A DNA stretch of 64,000 nt, from contig NZ_JHEG04000001.1 of the NCBI RefSeq assembly GCF_000760695.4, forward strand, positions 4,484,895 to 4,548,894. Reading direction: 5' to 3'. The translations under genes and the position numbers were made by a program. Shown here in pieces: positions 53,588-63,019 of the stretch. This DNA comes from Tolypothrix bouteillei VB521301. Lineage in GTDB: Bacteria; Cyanobacteriota; Cyanobacteriia; Cyanobacteriales; Nostocaceae. The notes under the pieces are model-generated. The model had not been told where the DNA came from, did not search any database, and saw only the letters and a program-made list of their open reading frames with translations. Each line of letters opens with the position of its first letter. Positions within the stretch are counted from its first letter, which is position 1.

Positions 53588-54487
53588 GTGGTAGATTTTG
53601 GTAGAGTTCTAACCGCTATGATTACACCGTTACGTGAAGACGGTAGTGTAAATTACGATGTAGCAGCAGAACTAGCGGTGCATCTAGCTAGCAACGGAAC
53701 CGATACAATAGTCGTGTGCGGTACAACTGGAGAATCCCCAACTTTAACTTGGGACGAGGAATACCAGTTGTTCTCTGTGGTGCTGCAAGCAGTGCAAGGA
53801 AAAGCTCTTGTTATAGCAGGGTGTGGATCGAATTCCACCAAAGAAGCAATTGCTGCTACCCAAAAGGCAGCTACAATAGGAGTACATGGCACGCTGCAAG
53901 TGGTTCCTTACTACAATAAGCCGCCGCAAGCAGGCCTGTATCAGCATTTTCAGGCGATCGCCCAGGCAACGCCAGAATTGCCGATATTGCTATACAACGT
54001 TCCCGGACGCACAGGTCAAAATCTTTTACCACCGACAGTGGCGCGTTTAGCGGAAATTGATAATATTGTAGGAATAAAAGAATCAAGTGGAAATTTAGAC
54101 CAAGCGAGCGAGATTCGTCGGTTGACACCAAAAGATTTCCCGATCTATTCTGGCGATGATTATTTAACACTACCTTTGTTAGCAGTGGGGGCAAAGGGAG
54201 TGGTTAGCGTAGCTTCTCACCTTGTAGGGAACCAACTACAGCAAATGATTCAAGCTTTTGAAATAGGTCAGGTTCAGTCAGCTAGGGAAATACATCTCCA
54301 ACTGTTTCCTTTATTTAAAGCTTTATTTGCAACTACCAATCCAATTCCAATTAAGAAAGCATTGAACCTTGTGGGTTGGAACGTGGGTTCAAGTCGTCTA
54401 CCACTAACTGAGGCCGATCCAGAAGTCAGTCAAAAGTTAGAAACGGTTCTTCAGGAACTCAATCTCCTCAAAGCAACAACGAGTTAA
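53588..54487 (+). CDS. dapA: 4-hydroxy-tetrahydrodipicolinate synthase
   Basis: 299 residues. The family motifs are present: [11 protein letters not shown] near 44, YYNKPPQ, catalytic Tyr in LYNVPGRTG near 137, and the Schiff-base lysine in VGIKESSGN near 166. The enzyme condenses pyruvate with aspartate semialdehyde to start diaminopimelate synthesis. The start is GTG 53588, with AGGAGA 13 bases upstream. It is next to asd, its substrate supplier, and before rnj, a conserved cyanobacterial order. Confidence 0.96.
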   Translation: MVDFGRVLTAMITPLREDGSVNYDVAAELAVHLASNGTDTIVVCGTTGESPTLTWDEEYQLFSVVLQAVQGKALVIAGCGSNSTKEAIAATQKAATIGVHGTLQVVPYYNKPPQAGLYQHFQAIAQATPELPILLYNVPGRTGQNLLPPTVARLAEIDNIVGIKESSGNLDQASEIRRLTPKDFPIYSGDDYLTLPLLAVGAKGVVSVASHLVGNQLQQMIQAFEIGQVQSAREIHLQLFPLFKALFATTNPIPIKKALNLVGWNVGSSRLPLTEADPEVSQKLETVLQELNLLKATTS

Positions 54488-54865
54488 ACACGTGTGGGGT
54501 GTTTGCTAGTTAAGCTATGTGTTAAGAAAATGTGCGTGATTTTACCATATCGCAGAGCGAAAGTCTGTGTTAAGAATGAAGTGAATATAATTATGAATTC
54601 CAAGCTTTTCAAGCCCATTTAAATTAAGCAGTTTGGTGAGTCGTCAAAAATAAAGTTAACTAGCGAGGGTTATCATTTGTCATTGTTAATTTGAAACGGT
54701 TATAACAATTTTCCATGTCATCACATAATGACTTTTATTTGCATTCACTTACATATATTGTCCGTGTTTCTATTACAAGAAAACTTCTAAATCTTGTGTT
54801 TTGAACGACAGAGAAACAACGCTCTAAAATCTCAAATTTTTAACGAAGAACAACCAAGGGAGAAA
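54488..54865. promoter_or_regulatory. Leader region of rnj
   Basis: 378 AT-rich bp between dapA and rnj. No gene is evident. A CACGTGTGGGGTG block follows the dapA stop. The long leader could allow autoregulation of RNase J, which I cannot test here. The ribosome site AAGGGAG is at 54855-54861. Confidence 0.4.
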
Positions 54866-56641
54866 ATGGTAAAAAACGAAACTTCTGCTGCCCTAAAAAT
54901 TATTCCATTGGGTGGCTTGCACGAAATTGGTAAAAATACCTGCGTTTTCGAGTACGAGGATGAAATTATCCTTTTAGATGCGGGATTAGCTTTCCCTACA
55001 GAAGCCATGCACGGGGTGAATATTGTCTTACCAGACATGACTTATATAAGGGAAAACCGTCACAAAATTAAGGGTATGATTGTTACCCACGGTCATGAAG
55101 ATCATATTGGCGGTATAGCTTTTCATTTAAAACAATTTGAAATTCCTGTTATTTACGGTCCGAGATTAGCATTGGCGATGCTAGAGGGTAAGTTGGAAGA
55201 AGCAGGAGTCCGCGATCGCACGGAGTTGAAGACTGTTCAGCCTCGGGATGTCGTCAGAATTGGCAAACATTTCTTTGTTGAATTCATCCGCAATACCCAC
55301 TCTATAGCTGATAGCTTTACCGTAGCCATTCATACCCCTCTCGGTGTAGTCATTCATACAGGAGATTTCAAATTTGACCATACTCCAGTAGATGGCGAAC
55401 GTTTTGATATCCAAAGGCTAGCCGAACACGGAGAAAAAGGCGTCCTTTGTTTGATGAGTGATTCCACGAACTCAGAAGTTCCAGGATTCACCCCTTCAGA
55501 AGGTTCGGTATATCCAAATTTAGAAAGGGTTTTTACTCAAGCCACCGGACGGCTCTTTGTTACAACCTTTGCCTCGAGCGTGCATCGCATCAATATGATT
55601 TTGCATCTCGCACAAAAGTACAAACGCACGGTGACAGTGGTTGGGCGTTCCATGCTCAATTTAATTGCCCATGCCCGGAATTTAGGATATATCAAGTGCG
55701 AAGACAATCTACTACAACCGTTGCACGTAGTTCGCAATCTTCCCGATGAAAACGTACTCGTTCTGACAACAGGTTCTCAAGGTGAGCCAATGTCAGCCAT
55801 GACGAGAATTGCCAAGCAAGAGCATCCCCACATCAAAATTCGGCAAGGGGATACAGTGGTATTTTCAGCCAATCCCATTCCCGGTAATACCATCGCAGTG
55901 GTAACTGTCATCGATCAATTAATGATGCAAGGGGCAAATGTGGTCTACGGTCGAGAAAAAGGCATTCACGTCTCAGGGCATGGATGTCAGGAAGACCAAA
56001 AGCTGATGATTGCTCTAACCAAGCCCAAATTCTTCTTACCAGTTCACGGGGAACACCGGATGCTGGTAAAACACAGCCAAACAGCCCAAAGCATGGGTAT
56101 TCCTGCTGAAAACATGGTCATTATTCAAAATGGCAATGTTGTAGAATTGACAGAAGAATCTATTCGTGTCGCAGGTAAAGTACCAGCCGGATTGGAACTA
56201 GTAGATACATCCGGTATTGGCATGGTTAGCGACAAAGTCCTGCACGAACGGCAACGCATGGCAGAAGAAGGTATTGTCACAATTGCAACAGCAATAGATT
56301 GGACAGGGAAACTTATGGCGAAGCCAGAAATTCACCTGCGCGGTGTTGTGACTAGTTTTGAGCGATCGCTACTGCAAAAATGGGTGCAGCAGCGAATTGA
56401 AGAAATCCTGAACGTGCGTTGGTCTGAATTTTCCACCTCTTCTTATGGAAGCGATCAACTAGAAGTAGATTGGGTTGGATTGCAAGAGCATTTGGAAAAA
56501 GAACTCGCACGCTCCTTGAAAAGAGAACTGCATTGTCAACCAACAGTGACATTACTGATGCAAATTCCTGATGAACCTCCGGTAAAAGTTGCTGATGGTA
56601 GAAGACGCCGCACTCGCACGGCGGCTCAAGTCGCATCGTAA
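54866..56641 (+). CDS. rnj: Ribonuclease J
   Basis: 591 residues from ATG 54866 (AAGGGAG 4-5 bases upstream; an in-frame ATG at 54794 is less likely). A metallo-beta-lactamase fold with THGHEDHIGG (zinc ligands) near residue 75, HTGDFKFDHTP near 170, a beta-CASP domain with TTGSQGEPMSAM near 300, and VSGHGCQEDQKL / PVHGEHRML, then a C-terminal domain rich in Arg. It is a 5'-exo and endo-ribonuclease for mRNA turnover and rRNA processing. A palindrome lies just after the stop. Confidence 0.96.
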   Translation: MVKNETSAALKIIPLGGLHEIGKNTCVFEYEDEIILLDAGLAFPTEAMHGVNIVLPDMTYIRENRHKIKGMIVTHGHEDHIGGIAFHLKQFEIPVIYGPRLALAMLEGKLEEAGVRDRTELKTVQPRDVVRIGKHFFVEFIRNTHSIADSFTVAIHTPLGVVIHTGDFKFDHTPVDGERFDIQRLAEHGEKGVLCLMSDSTNSEVPGFTPSEGSVYPNLERVFTQATGRLFVTTFASSVHRINMILHLAQKYKRTVTVVGRSMLNLIAHARNLGYIKCEDNLLQPLHVVRNLPDENVLVLTTGSQGEPMSAMTRIAKQEHPHIKIRQGDTVVFSANPIPGNTIAVVTVIDQLMMQGANVVYGREKGIHVSGHGCQEDQKLMIALTKPKFFLPVHGEHRMLVKHSQTAQSMGIPAENMVIIQNGNVVELTEESIRVAGKVPAGLELVDTSGIGMVSDKVLHERQRMAEEGIVTIATAIDWTGKLMAKPEIHLRGVVTSFERSLLQKWVQQRIEEILNVRWSEFSTSSYGSDQLEVDWVGLQEHLEKELARSLKRELHCQPTVTLLMQIPDEPPVKVADGRRRRTRTAAQVAS

Positions 56642-56696
56642 ATTATCCCCTCATCTCAATGCGAGAGGGGGCTTTGCCCTCCCTCGATCTAGTTAC

Positions 56697-56728
56697 TCTC
56701 GTTCCCAGGCTAAACATGGGAACGAGAG
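56697..56728. terminator. 12-bp inverted repeat between convergent rnj and transporter genes
   Basis: CTCTCGTTCCCA (56697-56708) pairs with TGGGAACGAGAG (56717-56728). It is likely a bidirectional terminator and shares its TTCCCAGG core with the hairpin at 19350-19386. Confidence 0.55.
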
Positions 56729-56736
56729 ATTTGAGT

Positions 56737-57957
56737 TTAAGCAATCAGCAGAAAAGTCAGAAGTAAAGTTAAGACAGTTAGAGGTAATCCAAAGCGCAAA
56801 TGCTCTAAAAAAGTCAGCTTGTAACCCAACTCAGCAGCTGCTTCCACAACAATTAAATTAGCGACCGATCCAAACAAAGTGAGATTTCCAGCCAAAGTCG
56901 ATCCAGCCGCTAGCAACAGCCAAGACTGGGAATTGTCTTGAGGAATTAAAGGTTGGAGAAGCAATACCGCAGGAACATTAGAAATCAGGTTCGACAATAC
57001 AGCCGTGACACTTAAAAGACCAATAGGAGAACCAGTTGCATGAGTGAACGGCTCAAGCAAATTCAACTTTTGCGTTACCCTTGAAAGAATAAACAGCCCA
57101 GAAAACATAACCAGAAGATTCCAATCGACTTGTTTGAGAATGCGCTGTGGTTTAATCCGCCGAGTGATAAGTAACAAACTCGCTGCAATCAGGGCAGATT
57201 CAGCAAGAGGTAAGCCCACAGCAAAAGCAATCAACAATCCAGTCGCGATCGTTAAAGTTTTTTGATACAAAGGTTTGTAAACACGTGCTTTACCATTCGG
57301 CAACGAGCTGCACGGTTGAGTCGATCGCACACTTGGGTATAGTAGCCACAACAACCCAACCTGAATTACCAAACCTATCAAAGCAACGGGAGTCAATGCC
57401 CTTGCAAAATCTAAATAACCGATCCCCGAAAAAGAACCGATGAGAATATTTTGGGGATTTCCACTCAAGGTAGCGACAGAACCAATATTAGTTGCGCCAG
57501 CGACTGCAAGCAAATAGGGAATTGGATTTAAATTTAAGCTCTTTGTAAGACTCAAGGTGAGTGGGGTAAAAACTAGGGCTAAGGTGTCATTGAGAAAAAA
57601 AGCAGACAGGACACCACTACCAAAAGTCAAGACAGTTATTAAGCCGAATGGACTGCGAGTAAAACTAAGCAATACCAGCAGGGATCGCGGAAAAAAGCCA
57701 GCAAAAGATAAATTGGCATTAACAACCATCATGCTGAGCAGAAACACAATAGTTTTGGCATCAATTGCATCCCAAGCTTCCTGCAACTTGAGAACACCCA
57801 GCGCAATCAGAAATGCCGAACCTACTAGGGCGATTGTGGCGCGGTTCATGCGTAAACCGGGGAAAAAACCAATTGCTAACCCCAAGTAAGTCAGTCCTAA
57901 GACACCGTAAATTGCAAATTGAAGCAAAAGCATAGGGGTTAGGGACACGGAGGACAA
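56737..57957 (-). CDS. SLC13/ArsB-like anion or sodium-coupled transporter
   Basis: 406 residues with about ten membrane helices. Blocks such as FFLNDTLALVFTPLTLSLTK, LAVAGATNIGSVATLSGNPQNILIG and LLAAGSTLAGNLTLFGSVANLIVVE show the two inverted SLC13/ArsB/NhaD-type repeats with SGNPQN- and GSVANL-type signature turns. The substrate (dicarboxylate, sulfate, sodium/proton or arsenite) cannot be assigned. It is convergent with rnj. The start is ATG or equivalent at 57957. Confidence 0.82.
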   Translation of the reverse strand: MSSVSLTPMLLLQFAIYGVLGLTYLGLAIGFFPGLRMNRATIALVGSAFLIALGVLKLQEAWDAIDAKTIVFLLSMMVVNANLSFAGFFPRSLLVLLSFTRSPFGLITVLTFGSGVLSAFFLNDTLALVFTPLTLSLTKSLNLNPIPYLLAVAGATNIGSVATLSGNPQNILIGSFSGIGYLDFARALTPVALIGLVIQVGLLWLLYPSVRSTQPCSSLPNGKARVYKPLYQKTLTIATGLLIAFAVGLPLAESALIAASLLLITRRIKPQRILKQVDWNLLVMFSGLFILSRVTQKLNLLEPFTHATGSPIGLLSVTAVLSNLISNVPAVLLLQPLIPQDNSQSWLLLAAGSTLAGNLTLFGSVANLIVVEAAAELGYKLTFLEHLRFGLPLTVLTLLLTFLLIA

Positions 57958-58502
57958 GGAAGAACTCTCAATTCCCAGTTTCTTACTCCCTCTTGTACGC
58001 AGTTTGCGATCGCTATATACTTTTTTATTAAAACTTTACTTTTCTTGACAAACTTATATTTTTTCTTTAAATATAGCTGTACCGTTTGTGAGGTAAAAAC
58101 AATGTAAAATTTACGTAGTTTGGCTAGAAGCTAATAATCAACCTCCAACTGCTATTTACCAGTATTTTTACTTAAGAAAAAGGCTGGTTAAGGAATGAAA
58201 CATAAAGTTTTGTAAAAGTTTGATTTAGCTATACCCAACGGCAGATGACTTCATTAGAATTTAATCGTTGTGTCAAGTTATAAACAAGATGCTAGTACCA
58301 CACTTCCGATCAAAAGGAAATTGTTGTTAACTTGACTTAATATAAAACAGGCTTTGATGCTAGTAGCTACTCAATCATCAGGTTGTACAGATTGTCAAAT
58401 TGCATCTCAAGTCAGGACAAGATTTTTCCGGGACGAGTCATGACAATGTTGTAGATTTTCAGCAGGCAGTTAAAGACCCTCAATCAAAGAGAGGATTGCA
58501 AA
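57958..58502. other. Intergenic region upstream of the Mo-nitrogenase C-domain gene
   Basis: 545 bp between divergent genes without a credible ORF; the longest open stretch begins at 58358 and has 28 codons. AT-rich throughout. GAGAGGA at about 58489-58495 is the ribosome site of the next gene. Confidence 0.5.
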
Positions 58503-58880
58503 ATGAAGGTATACCATAATACCCCAAAAAGAATTTTTGTTGCAAGCTGGGTATCGTTAAATCCAGCACCAGAAAACGAAACTAAAGCGGTTGGACTACG
58601 CGGTTCATCTCCCAAGCCTCACTTTGATATTCTCAAACCGTTAAGGCAGTGGTTGGATAATTTTCAAGTACAAAATCGCGAGATAGCGCACCGCTTGTGC
58701 AAATCTATCCCATCTCAATGCCCCTTTGAGCGAGACATCAACCTATTTGGAAAAACCCTATTTCGCATTCCGCCATTGTGCAAGCTCAACCCTTTGTATA
58801 ACGAGGTGGTCAGCTTGCGTTTTCGCGCATTGTGTTATTTGGCTGACGAATGCGGCGAAGATGTAACGCAATATTGCTAA
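58503..58880 (+). CDS. Mo-dependent nitrogenase C-terminal domain protein
   Basis: 125 residues. After a variable N-terminus of about 40 residues comes LKPLRQWLDNFQVQNREIAHRLCKSIPSQCPFERDINLFGKTLFRIPPLCKLNPLYNEVVSLRFRALCYLADE split over the second half, the pattern of the Mo-nitro_C family. Despite the name, many copies in cyanobacteria stand apart from nif genes and have unknown function. Cysteines are conserved in the family. Followed by a tandem heptamer repeat. Confidence 0.82.
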   Translation: MKVYHNTPKRIFVASWVSLNPAPENETKAVGLRGSSPKPHFDILKPLRQWLDNFQVQNREIAHRLCKSIPSQCPFERDINLFGKTLFRIPPLCKLNPLYNEVVSLRFRALCYLADECGEDVTQYC

Positions 58881-58917
58881 TGGCTAATGGCTAATGGCTA
58901 ATGGCTAATGGCTAATG
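58879..58917. repeat. GGCTAAT heptamer tandem repeat
   Basis: About five and a half perfect copies of GGCTAAT in a row immediately after the preceding gene. Confidence 0.85.
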
Positions 58918-58956
58918 GAAGACTGACCAATAACCAATAACCACTAACAATTACCA

Positions 58957-60933
58957 TTAATCGCTTTTTGACCACTTTTTAATGGCTTCCTGAGCCTGTT
59001 TGTAGGCACCTGTCCCTTCTGGTACTAGCACGGCAGTGTCAATAGCTGACTTAAATTCTCCTCGGTTAGCACGCCTTTGAGCAAGATCGAAAATTTTTTC
59101 GCTCCAAGTGTCAATAGATTTCTTAGCAACATCAAAGCCTGGTTGACCTTGTGGCACTTTCTTGGCAACCTCGATCGCACGATTGTATGTAGAAGCCTGT
59201 CCGGGTCGAACTAAGCCGCTAGCAGCATCGACGAGAGTTGTGTTACTCACATACTGCTTTGCCATTAGTCGCCACTGTCTCATCTGGAATTGTGCCTTGG
59301 AGTATATTGATTCCTCTTTTGTAATTAATTGCGCCGCAGCGATCGCATCTGAATAACGCTTTTCTTTTGCACGATTTTCCGCTAACTCCAAAATTATCCG
59401 GCTCCAAACTTCAACATTGGTTTGAGCTTGTTGGTAAAGAGGATCGCTTGGTGGAATTTCACGAGCTTTTGTAATTGCCAAACGTAAATTGCTTGCTTGC
59501 TTGGGAGTCAGCGACATCTTCTCCAAGTCCGCTAGGGCTTGTTTTCGCTTTTGAGACTCGTTGGAACTAGAAGTTGGTTGGACCGTTGGTTGAGAAGTAA
59601 TTTGGACCGTTGGTTTGGGACTCACTATAGGATCTGAGGGCGTTGACGCTGTTACTGGAACTGTAGGAGCGTTTGGTGAACCCCCAACAGCATTGCGATC
59701 GCCTATTGAGCGGCTCCCTTGGGGAGCATTACCATTCGTGTCAGTTTTTGAAGACACGGGCAAAAGCCTCCCCAATCTCAATCCCACTCGTTCGTGGAGA
59801 ACAGCCACTGCGATGATACATAAAAGTAGCATCGTAGCCACACTGCCAAAGAGAAGTTTTGGCAGAAAAGAGTTTGTTGATTTTTTGGAAGAAGTGGAGT
59901 AAGTGCTTGGGGGAGTGGAAGCGGGGGGAGACAAGGAAGGAGGGCTAGACAAGGGAGAGGGGGTAGACAAGGGAGAGGGGGTAGACAAGGGAGGAGGGCT
60001 AGACAACGAAGAGGGGGTAGACAAGGGAGAGGGGGTAGACAAGGGAGAAATTGCTGCTACCCTGTCTCCCCTGTCTCCCCTGTCCCTCTTGTCCCCTTCT
60101 CCCCTTGTCTCCACTTCCTCCCCAATAGAAGGAGCAACTAGTACAAGTGGTGTAAATTCCGAGCGAGCAAAAGCTGAGGCGCTTTTTTTGTCGATTTTTT
60201 CATCGAATTGGGGCAAGATAATTTGCCCTTGTGAGGTAGGGACAACAATCGGATTTTGTGTAGGACGCCAGTGATGCTGACACAATTCTGGTGTACGAAC
60301 ACTGAGGTAGTTTTCTAAATTCGTTAAACTGCTGCCATGACCGAAACGCAGAGCTTCCAAAAGCGTTGCTGTAAAAAATCCATGACCTAATTCGCTGCTT
60401 TCATAAGAAAATTCTTCTAGTTGGCAAGAAAGAATCGTAGAAATTTGTAATTCTTTGGCTAACTCTACTAATTCTTGACCAACAAAAGCATCTGCTTGAG
60501 AGCCAGTAGCACGGTTAATATCAAGCAGGATAAACGCATTCAGTGCAGCAACTTGCAAGCTTTGCATGATAGAGCGCACGTCTATACCTGTTTCCTCAAT
60601 GCTATTGGGGTTTCCATCCATCGGCATTAAGTAATCTTGTCCTTTAGCGTTTGTGCCATAACCACTAAAGAAAAACCACACTCGGTCTTGAGGTTGAAAG
60701 TCTGTTGCTACCAAATCTTCAAACAACAGCAGAATATTTTCCTTAGTAGGAAGTGTCGGTCTATCTCTAAAAGGTGGTGAAGTATCTGTCATTAACAGAC
60801 ACTGTTGCGGTAAAAAACCACCGTATGTCACTAAAAAATCTTTGACAGCCTCAGCATCTGCTTGAGCATAACCCAAGGGTTGGTAGAAATGATATTGATT
60901 GATGCCAATGGCGATCGCCCAATTGTTTGCCAT
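58957..60933 (-). CDS. Caspase-family (orthocaspase-like) protein lacking the catalytic dyad
   Basis: 658 residues. The N-terminal peptidase C14-like domain (1-235) has the right strands, but the catalytic His is Tyr (FFFSGYG, Y92) and the Cys is Asn (ILLDINRA, N140), so it is a pseudo-protease. A Ser/Pro/Leu repeat linker (about 295-345) encoded by an 18-bp tandem repeat, a transmembrane helix (LLFGSVATMLLLCIIAVAVL, about 358-377) and a helical C-terminal part with three similar repeats (for example AIEVAKKVPQGQP, AITKAREIPPSDP) follow. Inactive orthocaspases may act as scaffolds or decoys. It starts at ATG 60933. Confidence 0.85.
   Translation of the reverse strand: MANNWAIAIGINQYHFYQPLGYAQADAEAVKDFLVTYGGFLPQQCLLMTDTSPPFRDRPTLPTKENILLLFEDLVATDFQPQDRVWFFFSGYGTNAKGQDYLMPMDGNPNSIEETGIDVRSIMQSLQVAALNAFILLDINRATGSQADAFVGQELVELAKELQISTILSCQLEEFSYESSELGHGFFTATLLEALRFGHGSSLTNLENYLSVRTPELCQHHWRPTQNPIVVPTSQGQIILPQFDEKIDKKSASAFARSEFTPLVLVAPSIGEEVETRGEGDKRDRGDRGDRVAAISPLSTPSPLSTPSSLSSPPPLSTPSPLSTPSPLSSPPSLSPPASTPPSTYSTSSKKSTNSFLPKLLFGSVATMLLLCIIAVAVLHERVGLRLGRLLPVSSKTDTNGNAPQGSRSIGDRNAVGGSPNAPTVPVTASTPSDPIVSPKPTVQITSQPTVQPTSSSNESQKRKQALADLEKMSLTPKQASNLRLAITKAREIPPSDPLYQQAQTNVEVWSRIILELAENRAKEKRYSDAIAAAQLITKEESIYSKAQFQMRQWRLMAKQYVSNTTLVDAASGLVRPGQASTYNRAIEVAKKVPQGQPGFDVAKKSIDTWSEKIFDLAQRRANRGEFKSAIDTAVLVPEGTGAYKQAQEAIKKWSKSD
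59929..60048. repeat. 18-bp tandem repeat inside the caspase-like gene
   Basis: The hexamer GTAGAC or CTAGAC recurs every 18 bases at 59945, 59963, 59981, 59999, 60017 and 60035, within GGGGGTAGACAAGGGAGA units. On the coding strand it encodes SPLSTP repeats in the linker and may vary in copy number between strains. Confidence 0.8.
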
Positions 60934-61303
60934 CGTGCTTTTAGTTTAGTTATTGTTTGCTATTTCTAACAGTGACTAGTGACTAATAACCAGTAACCAG
61001 TTAATTACCATACTTTAAAGTAGAAAATTTGAATCGTGAATCAATTTCTTTTTTTCCATACAAAACTTAGGGGATTCTACAGTATACAGAACCGCTCAAT
61101 AGTTGGCGAACAGCAACGTTCGATCCCTAATTTAAGGGCTTCTACAGTATGCATCACCGCTTAATAGTCGCCGATCGCTAATTACGGATTACTGATAATT
61201 GTACTGAAGCCAAAATCCCCAACAATGAAGTATAAAATTTTCATTATTGATACTTATTTCGAGCGATTCAGATTAAGGTTATCACCTAAGGAGCTATAGA
61301 GTT
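60934..61303. other. Intergenic region with a 65-bp imperfect duplication
   Basis: 370 bp without a gene, between divergent genes. TTCTACAGTAT occurs at 61075-61085 and again at 61140-61150, each followed by related CACCGCT/ACCGCTC-AATAGT sequence, giving a duplicated unit of about 40 bp with 65-bp spacing. AAGGAG at about 61288 serves the next gene. Confidence 0.5.
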
Positions 61304-61891
61304 ATGAGGAGCGGCTATGTTTTTCAGTCATCAAGGATTATTCTTTTTCAAACCAATCCATTTAAAACACTCATTCAGTCTATACCAGTCATTGGCAAGA
61401 AAATCCGGATAGCTTCTGCTGTAATTGTGTTGATGAGTAGTGGAGTTCCCTTATGGATAGCGAGCGAAGCACTGAACCCCCAGATCGCACAAGCTTACAC
61501 CGCCAGACTTGACCTTTCCATTGACCGCTTTCCTGAAGAAAATTACGAAACTCTCCTAACTAGAGCAGAAACGGCGGCTAGAGCAGCTGCTCAACGCAGT
61601 TTTGACCAAGATATTTTAGTTACGGATGTTTCTATAATGGTTTCCGTACAAAATTATGGTGCGATCGCACCAGTTCTAGAATTAAAAGTCAGTCGTCCGC
61701 AATGGCGTACACGTCCAGATCCAAAGCGTTGGGCAACTTACTTTAAAACAGCGCGATCGCTGCTATTTTTTGGAGGTAAGTTTTCTACTACCCAGGATGC
61801 TAACGCAGAATCACCCAATCCTCCTGCACCCCCACCTCAAAATACCGAGCCCAAACCAAGTGGGGAAAATGCTGTACCGCCAAAAAAATAG
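61304..61891 (+). CDS. Secreted or anchored protein of unknown function
   Basis: 195 residues. An N-terminal basic region leads to a hydrophobic segment (about residues 36-60: IASAVIVLMSSGVPLWIASEAL) and an AQAY-type cleavage-like site. The body has ARLDLSIDRFPEENYETLLTRAETAARAAAQRSF, then a Pro-rich C-terminus (NPPAPPPQNTEPKP). It is likely exported. I do not recognise a family. AAGGAG lies 10 bases before ATG 61304. Confidence 0.72.
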   Translation: MRSGYVFQSSRIILFQTNPFKTLIQSIPVIGKKIRIASAVIVLMSSGVPLWIASEALNPQIAQAYTARLDLSIDRFPEENYETLLTRAETAARAAAQRSFDQDILVTDVSIMVSVQNYGAIAPVLELKVSRPQWRTRPDPKRWATYFKTARSLLFFGGKFSTTQDANAESPNPPAPPPQNTEPKPSGENAVPPKK

Positions 61892-62050
61892 ATATGAAGG
61901 ATAAAGTATCAAGTATAAACAAGTTCCCCCGCCAAGAAGTACAACTGGACTAACTCACCAGCGACGAGTACTTTATCCTTTACAGTTTACACTTCAGCCT
62001 TTTGTTAGCATACAATAGTGAGGTTGTCAAAAATTGCAGTATCCGCAAAC

Positions 62051-62224
62051 ATGGCTGTTCCAAAGAAGAAAACATCAAAATCGAAACGAGATAAACGTCG
62101 AGCGACTTGGAGACACAAAGCTACAATTCAAGCCCAGAAAGCCCTGTCTCTAGGCAAATCAATCCTGACTGGACGTTCCACCTTTGTCTATCCAACTGCT
62201 GAAGAAGAGGAAGAAGAGGAATAG
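62051..62224 (+). CDS. rpmF: Ribosomal protein L32
   Basis: 57 residues starting [20 protein letters not shown], the invariant L32 N-terminus, and ending in a run of seven glutamates. It is part of the large ribosomal subunit. The true start is ATG 62051; open frame upstream to 62018 is not part of the protein. The zinc-binding cysteines of some L32 forms are absent (a C-minus type). Confidence 0.96.
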   Translation: MAVPKKKTSKSKRDKRRATWRHKATIQAQKALSLGKSILTGRSTFVYPTAEEEEEEE

Positions 62225-62229
62225 TAGAA

Positions 62230-62340
62230 TAGCTAATGGCTAACGGCTAATGGCTAATGGCTAACGGTATACAAACGGCTCAATTAGCAATTAGCTATTA
62301 GCTATTAGCAAAAAATTAGCAATTAGCAATTAGCAAAAAA
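62230..62340. repeat. Heptamer repeats, GGCTAAT then inverted ATTAGCA/ATTAGCT
   Basis: About four GGCTAAT/GGCTAAC copies at 62233-62268 are followed by inverted TTAGCAA/TTAGCTA copies at 62283-62338. Together they can fold into a long hairpin after rpmF. Confidence 0.65.
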
Positions 62341-62357
62341 TCTATATTTCTACTAGT

Positions 62358-62954
62358 ATGCTGGGAAAGTTTTTTCAGAAGCCAACACAACAAGAAGGCG
62401 ATCGCGTTCCACCCGGACAGTACCTCACAAAGGGATTTCCCGTACTAACCTATGGCGCAACGCCTCAAATCAATATAGAGGAATGGGAATTTAAGGTTTG
62501 GGGTTTAGCAAAACCTAAAACCTTCAAATGGTCGGATTTCTTGGAGTTACCCCATCATGAATTCACAGCAGATTTCCACTGTGTAACACGTTGGTCAAAA
62601 CTTGATGTCAAATGGACTGGCATTAAGGTAACAGATTTCATGAAATCTATTGAGGTAGATTCCAAAGCAGCCCATGTTATGGAACACTGCTACGGTGGCT
62701 ACACCACCAATATCTCAATGGAAGACTTTGTAAGAGAAGAAAATTTCTTTGCTTTTCAAGTTTTTGGCGAACCCTTACCTGCTGAACACGGCGGTCCTTT
62801 GCGATTGGTTGTACCTCACCTTTACGCTTGGAAAAGTGCTAAGTGGATTAATGGCTTGGAGTTCCTAGAAAAAGAGGATCTGGGCTTTTGGGAACGCAAT
62901 GGCTATCATCGTCGTGGAGAACCTTGGGCGGAAGAACGCTATAGCAGCTTCTGA
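62358..62954 (+). CDS. Sulfite oxidase-like molybdopterin oxidoreductase
   Basis: 198 residues of the oxidoreductase molybdopterin-binding family: VWGLAKPKTFKWSDFLELPHHEFTADFHCVTRWSKLDVKWTGIKV spans about 40-90, with the Mo-ligand cysteine in FHCVTRW (about 76) and the LRLVVPHLYAWKSAKWI segment near 155. No signal peptide, so probably cytoplasmic, unlike YedY/MsrP. Substrate unknown. The start is ATG 62358. Confidence 0.88.
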   Translation: MLGKFFQKPTQQEGDRVPPGQYLTKGFPVLTYGATPQINIEEWEFKVWGLAKPKTFKWSDFLELPHHEFTADFHCVTRWSKLDVKWTGIKVTDFMKSIEVDSKAAHVMEHCYGGYTTNISMEDFVREENFFAFQVFGEPLPAEHGGPLRLVVPHLYAWKSAKWINGLEFLEKEDLGFWERNGYHRRGEPWAEERYSSF

Positions 62955-62957
62955 ATT

Positions 62958-63016
62958 ATGAATGATGAATGGTGAATGATGAAATTTTCATAATTCATAA
63001 TTCATAATTCATAATT
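62958..63016. terminator. AT-rich inverted heptamer repeats between convergent genes
   Basis: ATGAATGATGAAT-type copies (about 62958-62982) are inverted to ATTCATAATTCAT copies (about 62990-63014), followed by TTCTTTT. It probably ends both the sulfite-oxidase-like and aldehyde dehydrogenase transcripts. Confidence 0.5.
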
Positions 63017-63019
63017 CTT

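Noticed and set aside
59903..60274. 123-codon ORF on the plus strand with regular GVDKGE repeats
   Set aside because: It is the antisense reading of the 18-bp tandem repeat in the caspase-like gene; the main frame on the minus strand has recognisable domains.
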